From Abyssibacter sp036156195 (GTDB taxonomy: Bacteria > Pseudomonadota > Gammaproteobacteria > Nevskiales > OUC007): a stretch of DNA of 64,000 nucleotides. Position numbers and translations under genes: made by a program. Below, piece after piece: positions 42,279 through 50,495 of this stretch. Below the pieces are notes generated by a model that was given only the letters and a program-made list of their open reading frames with translations, searched no databases and was not told where the DNA came from. Where the stretch lies: positions 113,763 through 177,762 of the forward strand of contig JAYZUZ010000001.1 of NCBI GenBank assembly GCA_036156195.1, read 5' to 3'. Positions within the stretch are counted from its first letter, which is position 1. Each line of letters starts with the position of its first letter.

Positions 42279-43171
42279 TTCTGTTGTCCATGGTGCTGGC
42301 GCTGGCGTTGGAACGCGCACTCAGCCATTTGGAAAGCTGGCGCGAGCATGCGCTGTTCGAGCGGCATGTGCGCTGGTTTCATACGGTGGCGCCGCTGCGC
42401 CTGTGGAACACTCCCTGGGCGTTGCTGTGGTTGCTGGGCCCGACGCTGTTGGTGACCGCCGCCTTGCAGTGGTTGCTGGCAGATGCCGTGTACGGCGTGC
42501 TCGAGTTTGTCTTTGCCACGCTGGTCCTGCTGTTGTCGCTCGGGCCACGGGATCTCGGGGAGGAAATTCATGCCCTGATGGCTGCGCAGGAAAATGGTGA
42601 TCAGGAGGCGGTCGATCGGTTGCGAGCAGATTTGCTAAGTACACCTGGGCGATTGACCCAGGCCTGCCAGGGGGATGACCGCCGCTCCGTCATCGCGGCC
42701 ATCTGTATCCAGGCCCATGAGCGCAGTTTTGCAGTGCTGCTCTGGTTCTTTGTGCTGGGGCCTGTGGGGGCGTTGGCCTATCGGATTATTTCCGGATTGC
42801 CGAGAGTGCTGCAGGATGCTGGCGACAGTCCGCGCGCACTGGAGCCGGCCACCCGGCTGCACGGCATCATGGCCTGGGTGCCCGCACGGATTACGCAGAT
42901 GCTCTACGCACTGGCAGGCAGCACGGATGACGCGTTGGCCGAACGGCATCGCGTGATGCAGGCGCCCGCACCCAGCTGGGTGGCCGACACCTGGCGGCAG
43001 TTGGCCGTCGTGGGCGTGGGGGCGCTCAGCGTGCAGGATGACGGGCCCGAACAGGCGGCGTCTCGTCCGCTCGAGGCCTCGCTGGAAGCCGTGCTCGGTT
43101 TGCGCGGCCGGGCCTTGCTCGTGTTGCTGGCACTGTTGGCGCTGCCGACCATTGGTGGCTGGTTGGGATGA
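42275..43171 (+). CDS. ampE: AmpE regulatory signalling membrane protein
   Basis: 298 residues (E. coli 284), member of the CobD/CbiB-like family, with several hydrophobic helices including LWNTPWALLWLLGPTLLVTAAL and a C-terminal LALLALPTIGGWLG. It carries the family's ERSFAVLLWFFVLGPVGALAYRII region. Its ATG overlaps the ampD stop; its stop overlaps the BtuF-like gene by 4 bases. It has been proposed to signal beta-lactam stress with AmpD. Confidence 0.9.
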   Translation: MILLSMVLALALERALSHLESWREHALFERHVRWFHTVAPLRLWNTPWALLWLLGPTLLVTAALQWLLADAVYGVLEFVFATLVLLLSLGPRDLGEEIHALMAAQENGDQEAVDRLRADLLSTPGRLTQACQGDDRRSVIAAICIQAHERSFAVLLWFFVLGPVGALAYRIISGLPRVLQDAGDSPRALEPATRLHGIMAWVPARITQMLYALAGSTDDALAERHRVMQAPAPSWVADTWRQLAVVGVGALSVQDDGPEQAASRPLEASLEAVLGLRGRALLVLLALLALPTIGGWLG

Positions 43172-44025
43172 TTCGCCAAGGCTGCCGAGCCGCGCTCCTG
43201 CTGTCCGTGCTGTTGGGGGCGTGCTCCGCGCAGGCCTCCCAGCGCGTGATCACGCTGGCGCCGCATCTGGCTGAACTCGTGGCTGCGGTAGGGGCGGCCG
43301 ACGCGTTGGTCGGCGTGAGCCGCTACTCGGACCATCCGCCTGCGCTACGCGAGTTGCCTGAGGTGGGTGATGCGTTTCAGTTCAACGAGGAACTTATCCT
43401 TACGCTGCGGCCTACGCTTGTTCTGGCCTGGGGCGGGGGCACGCCCGTGTCCGAGGTTGAGCGGATGCGCGAGCTCGGGCTACGGGTGGACGTTGTCGAG
43501 GTTCAGCGATTGCCAGATGTGGCCGAGGCGATGCGTCAGATCGGTGTGCTGCTGAACCGGTCGGAGGCAGCGGCCGCGGCCGCCAATGCCTTTGAGCAAC
43601 ATTTGCAGGCCTTGCGGGCACACAGTGCGGATCCTGTGCGCGTGTTCTACCAAGTCTCCGCGTCCCCGCTGTACACGCTGAGCGACGCGCATGTGGCCTC
43701 GGATGTGATTCGCTGGTGTGGTGGGCGCAACGTGTTTGCGGATGCTCCGGTGATCGCCCCGCAGGTCAGCCGGGAGTCGGTGGTGGCCGCTCGGCCAGAG
43801 CTGTTGCTGTACAGCAGCGCCGCAGGTGCTGCGCCATGGCAACGCCTGCATCACATCCCTGCGGTTGCCGGCGGACACCTTTATCAGCTGCCTGCAGACT
43901 GGCTTACGCGCCCTGGTCCGCGTCTGCTGCTGGGAACCGAGCGGGTCTGCGAATACGTAGCGGCTGTCAGATCTGCCAGGTCTGCTCCTGCGGGTTCACA
44001 TCACGCGACAGGTGACGGGCAATGA
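43168..44025 (+). CDS. Periplasmic cobalamin-binding protein, BtuF-like
   Basis: 285 residues, TroA/BtuF class III substrate-binding fold. The signal peptide (ending near ACSAQA) is followed by RVITLAPHLAELVAAVGA, SRYSDHPPALRELPEVGDAFQFNEE and YTLSDAHVASDVIRWCGGRNVF, the BtuF/FecB pattern. Its adjacency to a PduO-type adenosyltransferase and a riboswitch-driven receptor supports cobalamin as the ligand. No BtuC or BtuD is seen in the window. Translation is coupled to ampE. The 3' end overlaps the adenosyltransferase gene by 59 bases on opposite strands. Confidence 0.83.
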   Translation: MIRQGCRAALLLSVLLGACSAQASQRVITLAPHLAELVAAVGAADALVGVSRYSDHPPALRELPEVGDAFQFNEELILTLRPTLVLAWGGGTPVSEVERMRELGLRVDVVEVQRLPDVAEAMRQIGVLLNRSEAAAAAANAFEQHLQALRAHSADPVRVFYQVSASPLYTLSDAHVASDVIRWCGGRNVFADAPVIAPQVSRESVVAARPELLLYSSAAGAAPWQRLHHIPAVAGGHLYQLPADWLTRPGPRLLLGTERVCEYVAAVRSARSAPAGSHHATGDGQ

Positions 44026-44509
44026 CAAACAAGAGGTCTGACAACCTGTTCAGGTAGATCGCGGCAAGCCGAGATGCGTTGTTATCTTCAGCCAGGACGA
44101 CCCAGACGGCGCGTTCGGCGCGACGGCACACAGCGCGGGCGTGATGTGCGCTGGCGACTACGGTCGGGCCGGTGGGCAAGACGAATTCTTTCAGGGGCGG
44201 CAGGTCGGCATTCAGTGCCTCCAGCGCAGCCTCCAGCGTCGCAACATGGTCTTCTCGGATCAGGGCTTGACCCGGCATGGCGAGTTCGCCCCCCAGATTG
44301 AACAAATGGTGTTGTATCGGGCGGAGAACGCGGGTCAACTGATCCGGTCGCACCTGGGAGAGTAGTACGCCCAGCAGGGCGTTTAACTCGTCCACATCGC
44401 CCATGGCCGCAAACCGAGGATGCGTCTTGGGAAGGCGCGTGCCATCGGCCAGTCCGCTGGTGCCGACGTCACCCGTGCGGGTCACGATTTTGCTGAGGCG
44501 ATGGCCCAT
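43967..44509 (-). CDS. PduO-type corrinoid adenosyltransferase
   Basis: 180 residues. The N-terminal signature IVTRTGDVGTSGLADGTR and FAAMGDVDELNALLGV, with RRAERAVWVVL and YLNRLSDLLFVIARHL near the C-terminus, identify the PduO-type ATP:cob(I)alamin adenosyltransferase, which makes adenosylcobalamin. AGGAG lies ten bases before the ATG. It is the third gene downstream of the cobalamin riboswitch, 68 bases after the lipoprotein, so it is probably in the same operon. The gene converges on, and overlaps, the BtuF-like gene. Confidence 0.93.
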   Translation of the reverse strand: MGHRLSKIVTRTGDVGTSGLADGTRLPKTHPRFAAMGDVDELNALLGVLLSQVRPDQLTRVLRPIQHHLFNLGGELAMPGQALIREDHVATLEAALEALNADLPPLKEFVLPTGPTVVASAHHARAVCRRAERAVWVVLAEDNNASRLAAIYLNRLSDLLFVIARHLSRDVNPQEQTWQI

Positions 44510-44577
44510 GCGGGGGGCTCCTGTCGAGATCGGTTCATGGTCCCCCGGCCACCAGGCGGCCGGGGGAGTGGACCCGC

Positions 44578-45795
44578 CTAGCGGGTCTGCGTAAAGACCA
44601 CCCGGGACGGGTTGCGTGATAACGGAATCAGCGATTGCGCGACGCTGTCATCCAGCGTGTCGATCACGGTGAGTCCGGGGTTGTTGTCCGAGCCGATGCC
44701 GACCCATAGTCGATCACCGATGTCTTCGGCCAGCGTGGTCAGGTTCATTTGCGATAAGCCTGCCACAGCACCGGGTTGCCCTGCGGTGCTGTCGTAGAAG
44801 CTGCCATCACGCGGGTCGAACGCGACCAGTGTGTTGTTCTCGAAGCCGGCCGAGGCGATCAGGTAACCCCGGTCATGACTGACGATCTCCATGGCGCCGA
44901 AGCTACCGGTGGTGGCCGTGTCGTCGATGAGCAGCTGCGCTTCAAAGCTGTTCGGGTCGATGACGGCCACGCCGCCCGTGTAGTCACTGGAGGGAAAGGT
45001 GGCGCCGGCGCCGACCACGAATACCTGATCAAGCGTCGGGTCGTAGTCCAATGCCATGGGGTTGCGTACGGGTAGCGGGATGCCCTTGAGGACGGCGTCT
45101 TGTCCGGTGTTGATCTCAATGCCGGTACTGGCGTCGAAGACAGCCACGTAAGCGTCATTCAGGTTGAAGTTGTCATCGAATCGCTGCAATGCCACGTACA
45201 GGCGCCCTCCTGCAATGAGGCCGGCCGCCATATTGGGGTTGCTGGCGGTACTGCCGTCCTCGTTTTGCGGGTTGTAAGCCGACAAATCCAATTCGCCTGT
45301 CTTGAAGGCGGCTTCTTGACCCGCGCCGACGCTCGGGTTGGTGATCCAGGCGGTCTCGCTGCCATAGCGCAGCAGATAGGCTTTGTCGGCTGCGGCGAAG
45401 ACCAGGTCGTAGGGGTTGGCTGAGCTGTTGTCATCGGCATCCAGCGTCGAGTACTGCCAAATCGGGGTGCCTGGCGCATCCAGCCGGTATTTGGTCACTG
45501 TATCCAGGTTGAAGCGCCGTAGCTTGAACAGGTGCTCGCCGTGGGTGGTGACGGTGATGTCCGATTCGGCCGGATCGAGGTTGTCCGTGGTCTGGTAGGG
45601 CGCTTCGATTGCAACAAGTGCATGGGCGCCGCTGGTGAAATCGGCAGCGGTGGTGGTGACCACCGCCAGCTGTGGGCCGTCGATGACCAGGTCGATCTCC
45701 GAGTCGCTGCCGCCGCAGGCGGCAAGCAGGAGAGCGGCGAGGGGCAGGCCGTTGCGCAGTCTGCGTCCGGGGAGGCGTAGGGGCTGGGTGTTCAT
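44578..45795 (-). CDS. Cobalamin-operon lipoprotein, beta-propeller-like
   Basis: 405 residues. Lipobox LLLAAC (Cys27) after a basic start, and GGSDSEID follows. The body shows repeated blade-like units: a strand, a Gly, then VAVIDPNSFEAQLLID, TLVAFDPRDGSFYDS, GLTVIDTLDDSVAQSLI, and YVAVFDASTGIEINTG, consistent with a YncE-type propeller. The family is not identified. Translation overlaps the TonB-dependent receptor stop by 4 bases (ATGA), so it is made with the receptor under riboswitch control. The Asp after the lipid Cys is not at +2 (Gly is), favouring the outer membrane. See finding on BtuG. Confidence 0.75.
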   Translation of the reverse strand: MNTQPLRLPGRRLRNGLPLAALLLAACGGSDSEIDLVIDGPQLAVVTTTAADFTSGAHALVAIEAPYQTTDNLDPAESDITVTTHGEHLFKLRRFNLDTVTKYRLDAPGTPIWQYSTLDADDNSSANPYDLVFAAADKAYLLRYGSETAWITNPSVGAGQEAAFKTGELDLSAYNPQNEDGSTASNPNMAAGLIAGGRLYVALQRFDDNFNLNDAYVAVFDASTGIEINTGQDAVLKGIPLPVRNPMALDYDPTLDQVFVVGAGATFPSSDYTGGVAVIDPNSFEAQLLIDDTATTGSFGAMEIVSHDRGYLIASAGFENNTLVAFDPRDGSFYDSTAGQPGAVAGLSQMNLTTLAEDIGDRLWVGIGSDNNPGLTVIDTLDDSVAQSLIPLSRNPSRVVFTQTR

Positions 45796-47840
45796 GTGTC
45801 CGTTCCGTGGTGGTGAGCAGGGAGCAGCATCCACTCGATGCTGGTGAAGAGCTGTCGGCCCGGCTGAGGCTGAGCGCTGAAATCTTGGCCACGCTGGTTG
45901 CCGATGTTGCGAATCTCGCCACCCAGGTCTACGCGATGCCGGCCCAGGTTCAGGGTCTTGCGTAGTCCGAGGTGGTGCAGCCGGGCATCCGGGGCCGGGC
46001 GGCTGTTGAGGCTGTCGTAGAAGCGGCCGTGCTCAAGCAGGCCTTCGTAGAACAGCTCGTAGTTTCGTGGCAGCAGCCAAGTGAGACCGGCAAACGCTTT
46101 CCGGCGAAAGCGGCCGGCCAGTTGCTTGCCGTCCAGAACGCCTGCGCTGGTGTTCCGGGCATCCTGCGCAGCGGCACTGAGCCGAAGGTTCAGGTGTCCA
46201 GCCGGTCCCAAGCTCCAGGTGCCGGATAGCTGTGCTTCTACGCCAAGAATGCGCGCACTGTCGGTGTTCTCGGCTCGGCCGATGCCGGAGAGCACATCGA
46301 ACTGTGTGACGATGGCATCGTGCAGGCCGCTGGCGTAGACCTCGATGCCCGTCCGCCACGGCAGTGTCGCCCAGGCCAGGCCCAGGTTCAGGTTGCGGCT
46401 GGACTCCGGGCGCAGCGCAGGATTACCGATGAACAGGCCACGGTCGCCGTAGCGCTCGAAGAACGTCGGCAGCCGAATGGAGCGCCCGCCGTTGGCGTAC
46501 AGCTGCAGCGAGGGCGAGAAAGACCAACGGCCGGCCAGCTGCCAGGTCGTGGCCGCGTACGAGGCCGTGGGTGCCCCATCGAAATGATCTTCGACATCCT
46601 GGTGGCGCAGGGTTGCGCCCAGGCTCAGCGTGGGTACGTGTTGCCAACGCAGCTCTCCGCCTAGATGGAGATGCTCGCGCGAGCCCTGCTCCTGGCGTTG
46701 GCGAAGCTGCTCGGTCGCGCGGTGTGATTCGTGTGCCACCCGGACCAGTCCTGTCCACTGCAACGGCGCATCGACGTGGTTGCGGGTGATGAGGTCCGCC
46801 CCGTACTGATGTTGGCGTGTGTCAGTGAGCTGAGCGCCAACCCCGACCTGATCCTGGCGATCGTCATAGCGCAGCCTGCTGGCCTGCCAGTAGCCCCGCG
46901 TGGTGAGCTCCGGGCTGCCGGTTTCTGCTTCTCGCCACCGGATGCGAGCCTGAAGATTGGCTTGTCGGCTCCGTAGCCGGGTGCTGGCTGTACGGCTGTT
47001 GCGGGCGTCGGGAATCCCCTGCGACTGCGACTGAATCTGGAACAGGGTATCGACGACGGGGCCCTGTTCGGGCTGCCATTGGCCGACATAGAGGCCGTGC
47101 CATCGCTCAACGTCTGCGTTGCGGCGCGGTTCCTCACGGCGACGGTCGGGGTCGGCGGGGTCGAATGCGCGATTGGGGTTGCGAATGGGGTAGTCGTTGT
47201 CGCTGCCGGCTGCTCCCAGGCTGAAGCCATGACGGGTGTGGCTCTGATCCCAGCCTGTCCGGCTGCCGGCTTGCCACGTGTGTGCCGACCCGAGGCTGGC
47301 GTACGCACTGGGCGCCCAGGCCTGGCTGCCGAGTTCGGAGCGCAGGTCGATGACCCCACCTGGGCCAGCGCCGGCGAATTCGATGGGGGCGTGGCCGGCG
47401 TACAGGTCGATGCGACTGATGTGTTTGAGACTGAGCGCGCCCAGATTGAAATCACCGGACACCGTGGGTGCCAGCGGCAGTCCGTTCAGGGTCAGGCTGG
47501 TCTGCTGCGCCGAAGTCCCACGTGCGGAGACCGAGGCAAAACTACCGAATCCGCCACTGCGGCGGACCTGCAGGCTGGTCTGCTGGTCCAGCAGGTCGGC
47601 CAGCTCCACGGGGCGCGCCCGCACGGCGTCTGTATCGATGCGCTGAACCCGTCCGAGGGCATCGATCTCGGATGTTTGCGTCGAGACATTCACAGCGGGC
47701 AGGGCCTGGACATCGCTGCCAGCCTCGGACGCTGCAGTACCGGAACAGAGCAGGCAGCCGGCCATCGCCAGATGCCGCAGGATCAGGCAGGGGTGCTCCT
47801 GCGCGACAGGGTCGGTCCATGTGGGCGAATTGTTCGACAT
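45792..47840 (-). CDS. TonB-dependent outer-membrane receptor, BtuB-like
   Basis: 682 residues. A Ton box-like PAVNVSTQT near the mature N-terminus is followed by a plug domain (VELADLLDQQTSLQVRRSGGFGSFASVSARGTSAQQTSLTLNG, in part) and a 22-strand-type barrel with RLPTFFERYGDRG, NPALRPESSRNLNLGL and LGRHRVDLGGEIRNIGNQ. Similar length to BtuB (614) plus extra. Position behind a cobalamin riboswitch makes cobalamin the likely substrate. The C-terminus runs 13 residues past the usual final strand (ending LPAHHHGTDT) and overlaps the lipoprotein start. Confidence 0.9.
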   Translation of the reverse strand: MSNNSPTWTDPVAQEHPCLILRHLAMAGCLLCSGTAASEAGSDVQALPAVNVSTQTSEIDALGRVQRIDTDAVRARPVELADLLDQQTSLQVRRSGGFGSFASVSARGTSAQQTSLTLNGLPLAPTVSGDFNLGALSLKHISRIDLYAGHAPIEFAGAGPGGVIDLRSELGSQAWAPSAYASLGSAHTWQAGSRTGWDQSHTRHGFSLGAAGSDNDYPIRNPNRAFDPADPDRRREEPRRNADVERWHGLYVGQWQPEQGPVVDTLFQIQSQSQGIPDARNSRTASTRLRSRQANLQARIRWREAETGSPELTTRGYWQASRLRYDDRQDQVGVGAQLTDTRQHQYGADLITRNHVDAPLQWTGLVRVAHESHRATEQLRQRQEQGSREHLHLGGELRWQHVPTLSLGATLRHQDVEDHFDGAPTASYAATTWQLAGRWSFSPSLQLYANGGRSIRLPTFFERYGDRGLFIGNPALRPESSRNLNLGLAWATLPWRTGIEVYASGLHDAIVTQFDVLSGIGRAENTDSARILGVEAQLSGTWSLGPAGHLNLRLSAAAQDARNTSAGVLDGKQLAGRFRRKAFAGLTWLLPRNYELFYEGLLEHGRFYDSLNSRPAPDARLHHLGLRKTLNLGRHRVDLGGEIRNIGNQRGQDFSAQPQPGRQLFTSIEWMLLPAHHHGTDT

Positions 47841-47895
47841 CTCGTCATTGCTGAAGCCGCCGACCGGACAGGAACCGGCTGGCGTGGAACCAGTG

Positions 47896-47912
47896 CCTCA
47901 CCCACCGTGAGG
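47896..47912 (-). other. Small hairpin after the riboswitch
   Basis: CCTCAC-GGTGG-GTGAGG pairs as a 6-bp stem with a five-base loop on the transcript, between the riboswitch core and the receptor ATG. It lacks a T-run, so it is more likely part of the expression platform than a terminator. Confidence 0.4.
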
Positions 47913-47924
47913 AACAAGGGTTTC

Positions 47925-48083
47925 GAAGTTGGGCGGTCTCCGGGCTCGTGAGCCCATTCGGCGGCCTTCCCGCGCATCGCGCAGTGGCATGAGGGGCCGA
48001 ATGAGTGATCTCACCTACCGTTGCGGGGGCAGCGTGGGCTTGATCGCGCTCGGGGCGAGACCCACTTCCCGTGTCCAACAACA
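47925..48083 (-). promoter_or_regulatory. Cobalamin riboswitch
   Basis: Read on the minus strand, this leader shows in order a 5' GGGAAGTGGG (48061-48070), CCGCAACGGTA (48014-48024), the conserved GCCACTG (47982-47988) and the B12 box AGCCCGGAGACCGCC (47932-47946). Order and spacing match the cobalamin aptamer. The receptor ATG is about 85 bases downstream. Expected behaviour is repression of the receptor operon when adenosyl- or hydroxocobalamin is bound. Confidence 0.95.
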
Positions 48084-48089
48084 CGGAGA

Positions 48090-48119
48090 AGCCTACGGGC
48101 TCGTTCAGTCACCGGTCAA
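48090..48119 (-). promoter_or_regulatory. Candidate sigma-70 promoter for the cobalamin operon
   Basis: On the minus strand TTGACC (48119-48114) and TAGGCT (48095-48090) are separated by 18 bases. Transcription from here would start near 48083, just at the 5' end of the aptamer. The -10 match is poor, so this is a tentative call. The region is also the upstream region of the divergent phosphatase gene. Confidence 0.4.
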
Positions 48120-48197
48120 CGTGGTCGGCTTGGCAGATGACGGCGAATCACCGACCATGCCGCGCCATGGGTCCCCCGCAAGCTGACAGGAACCGTC

Positions 48198-48983
48198 ATG
48201 ACGCAACGCGCACCGTCCCCCTTCGTACAGGCCGCCTTGGAAGCTGCAGAGGCAGCTGCCGACATTATTCGTTCGCGCTATCAGGGCGCCTTCGATGTCC
48301 AGATCAAGGCGGATGACAGCCCAGTCACGGAGGTCGATATTGCCTGCGAGAAGGCCATCAAGGCGGTGTTGGGCAATGCGTTCCCCGATCACGGCTTCTA
48401 TGGGGAGGAACTGGGGCGCGAATCGATTGATGCGGAGTTTGTCTGGCTGATCGACCCGATTGATGGGACCAAAAGCTTTGTACGCGGCTACCCATTCTTC
48501 TCGACGCAGATCGCGCTATTACACAAGGGCGAATTGTTGGTCGGTGTCTCATCCGCACCCTGCTTCGACGGGGGGCAGGTGGTTTGGGCGGAGCGGGGGC
48601 AGGGTGCGTGGCTGAACGGCGCGCAGATTCGAGTCAGCGATGTCGATACGCTGGCGCGCAGCACCCTGTCGATCGGCAACGTCCCGACCCTCGCGAGCGG
48701 ACCGCGCTGGGCAACGCTGGGGCAGCTCATCCAGCAGGTGCATCGAATTCGAGGCTATGGCGATTTTTACCACTACCATCTGCTGGCGTCGGGCAAGCTG
48801 GATGTGGTGATCGAATCCGATGTCAACATCCTGGATATTGCAGCGCTCACCGTCATCGTGCGTGAGGCAGGTGGTGACATGACCGACCTGGAAGGTGGTG
48901 CCATCGACCTGGAAACCACCAGCGTACTGGCGACGAACGGCCGGTTGCGCGAATCCGTTGTTGCTGTGCTCGACGTCGACTGA
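48198..48983 (+). CDS. Inositol monophosphatase family phosphatase
   Basis: 261 residues. Metal-site motifs: DFPVTEVD-type (here DDSPVTEVDIAC), FYGEELG, WLIDPIDGTKSFVRGYPFF and the C-terminal NILDIAALTVIVREAGG. The family hydrolyses myo-inositol phosphate, histidinol phosphate (HisN), or PAP (CysQ); the DPIDGTKSFVRGYP signature is closest to HisN/IMPase-like proteins but is not decisive. AGGAA precedes the ATG. It converges on a HAD phosphatase gene with a two-base gap. Confidence 0.88.
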   Translation: MTQRAPSPFVQAALEAAEAAADIIRSRYQGAFDVQIKADDSPVTEVDIACEKAIKAVLGNAFPDHGFYGEELGRESIDAEFVWLIDPIDGTKSFVRGYPFFSTQIALLHKGELLVGVSSAPCFDGGQVVWAERGQGAWLNGAQIRVSDVDTLARSTLSIGNVPTLASGPRWATLGQLIQQVHRIRGYGDFYHYHLLASGKLDVVIESDVNILDIAALTVIVREAGGDMTDLEGGAIDLETTSVLATNGRLRESVVAVLDVD

Positions 48984-48985
48984 TT

Positions 48986-49645
48986 TCAGGCCGACTCGAG
49001 ACTCAGAATCGGCCAGTCACGGGCCTCGGCAATGCGCCGTAGACGATCATCCGGATGCACGGCATGCGGGTGATCCGACCACTCCAATAGTGGTAGGTCG
49101 TTAATCGAGTCGGAATAAAACCAGCTTTGATCGAAAGACTGTGCGCTAGAAGCTAACCAGGTCTGGAGTTTGGTGATTTTTCCAGCCTGGTAACACGGCG
49201 TGCCCGCGATACGCCCTGTTGCGCAGCCATTCACGATTTCTGGGTCGGTGGCGATGAGCAGGTCCACCCCGAAATGTTCAGCGATCGGCTGCGTGATAAA
49301 GCTGCTGGTCGCCGTGATGATGACGCGCATGTCCGCCGCGTGTGCTTTCAGCAGCGCGGCAGCGCCGGGGGCAATCATCGGTTTGACGACCGTTTCCATG
49401 AATTTCGGGCGCAGTGCCCGCAGCGTGTCCAAACCGTGATCGATGAGAGGCTGCAGGCTGAAAGCGAAGAATGCAGCCATGTCGAGCTGGCCTGCCTTGT
49501 AATCCTCGTGGAAGGCGCGGTTTTTTTCGAAATACTGCTGCGCGTCGACTAGGCCTTCCTGCACTAGAAACTCGCCCCAGCTGTAATCGGAATCGCCCAG
49601 CAGCAGCGTGTTGTCCAGATCAAAAAGTGCCAAGTTGCGGGCCAT
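48986..49645 (-). CDS. HAD-IB family phosphatase
   Basis: 219 residues. Motif I LALFDLDNTLLLGDSDYSW, motif II IITATSSFI, and motif III/IV FYSDSINDLPLLEW are visible: the HAD subfamily IB, TIGR01490-type with a helical cap (SerB-like). Small phosphate substrate unknown; members have been called histidinol phosphatase or phosphoserine phosphatase-like. The longer open frame is discounted because ATG at 49645 starts MARNLALFDLDNT. Divergent from rppH. Confidence 0.9.
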   Translation of the reverse strand: MARNLALFDLDNTLLLGDSDYSWGEFLVQEGLVDAQQYFEKNRAFHEDYKAGQLDMAAFFAFSLQPLIDHGLDTLRALRPKFMETVVKPMIAPGAAALLKAHAADMRVIITATSSFITQPIAEHFGVDLLIATDPEIVNGCATGRIAGTPCYQAGKITKLQTWLASSAQSFDQSWFYSDSINDLPLLEWSDHPHAVHPDDRLRRIAEARDWPILSLESA

Positions 49646-49699
49646 GTGCGATCTCGTACTAGAATGCGGGGAATCAAGAATCAGAAGTGGCAAGCCACC

Positions 49700-50191
49700 G
49701 TGATCGACGCAGACGGCTTTCGTGCCAACGTCGGAATCATCATCGCAAATGATAAAGGCGAGTTGTTGATCGCCAAACGCATTGGCCAGGATGCCTGGCA
49801 GTTCCCGCAGGGCGGGATTGGCCGGGGCGAGTCGCCCCAGCAAGCGATGTACCGGGAGTTGCACGAGGAACTTGGGCTCGGCCCTGATGACGTTGAGTGC
49901 CTCGGCCGAACCGAGCGCTGGCTGCGCTATCGGCTGCCCAAACGATTTGTCCGCCGCAACAAACGCCCGCTCTGCATTGGCCAGAAGCAGATCTGGTTTC
50001 TGCTGCGATTGCGCAGCGATGAGTCAGCCATTCGCTTCGATGCCCATGATGAGCCGGAGTTTGAGCGCTGGCAGTGGGTGGGGCTCGATGTGCCGGCCGA
50101 GCGCGTGATTTTCTTCAAGCGGGATGTCTACCGCCGCGCGCTTTCCGAGCTGGGTCCGCTCATCCGGTCTGCTGCCGAACAAGACGGTTAG
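49700..50191 (+). CDS. rppH: RNA pyrophosphohydrolase
   Basis: 163 residues. Removes pyrophosphate from the 5' end of mRNA, starting RNase E decay. The Nudix box GGIGRGESPQQAMYRELHEELGL (positions ~40-62, shown in part) and WQFPQGG identify it, as does VGIIIANDKGELL. Starting from GTG at 49700 gives VIDADGFRANVG, equivalent to the E. coli N-terminus (MIDDDGYRPNVG); upstream in-frame codons are discounted. Confidence 0.94.
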   Translation: MIDADGFRANVGIIIANDKGELLIAKRIGQDAWQFPQGGIGRGESPQQAMYRELHEELGLGPDDVECLGRTERWLRYRLPKRFVRRNKRPLCIGQKQIWFLLRLRSDESAIRFDAHDEPEFERWQWVGLDVPAERVIFFKRDVYRRALSELGPLIRSAAEQDG

Positions 50192-50230
50192 CCGGGCACC
50201 CCCGGCCGTTCGTCGCCCCTGGCGCTGCAT

Positions 50231-50252
50231 GTAATTGACAATCACTCTTATT
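50231..50252 (+). promoter_or_regulatory. Possible Fur box before bfd
   Basis: TGTAATTGACAATCACTCTTATT resembles part of the Fur consensus (TGATAATCATTATCA): one half-site matches well, the other poorly. It lies 19-40 bases before the bfd ATG, the place expected for iron repression. The match is weak. Confidence 0.35.
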
Positions 50253-50270
50253 TGCGATTGCATACGCCTC

Positions 50271-50471
50271 ATGATTGTGTGCGTCTGCAACCGAGTCTCC
50301 GACCGCGAAATCCGCGAACGCGTACAGGCATCGCCCTGTGCGTTGCGGGATCTCCGGCGCGAGCTCTGCGTCGGCACGCAGTGCGCGAAGTGTCTGCCGA
50401 CAGCGCTGGACGTGATGCGCGAAGCCAGCCCTGCTCCATCGACTGAAGCCAGTCTCTCCCGCGTCGTCTGA
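50271..50471 (+). CDS. bfd: Bacterioferritin-associated ferredoxin
   Basis: 66 residues. The [2Fe-2S]-type BFD domain has MIVCVCNRVSDREIRERV with C4 and C6, and VGTQCAKC with the other two cysteines. The protein helps release iron from bacterioferritin and is usually made when iron is scarce, which suits the possible Fur box. The longer frame is discounted because this ATG gives the family N-terminus. Confidence 0.92.
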   Translation: MIVCVCNRVSDREIRERVQASPCALRDLRRELCVGTQCAKCLPTALDVMREASPAPSTEASLSRVV

Positions 50472-50495
50472 TTCCCCGCTGGTAGCTGGGCCTGC

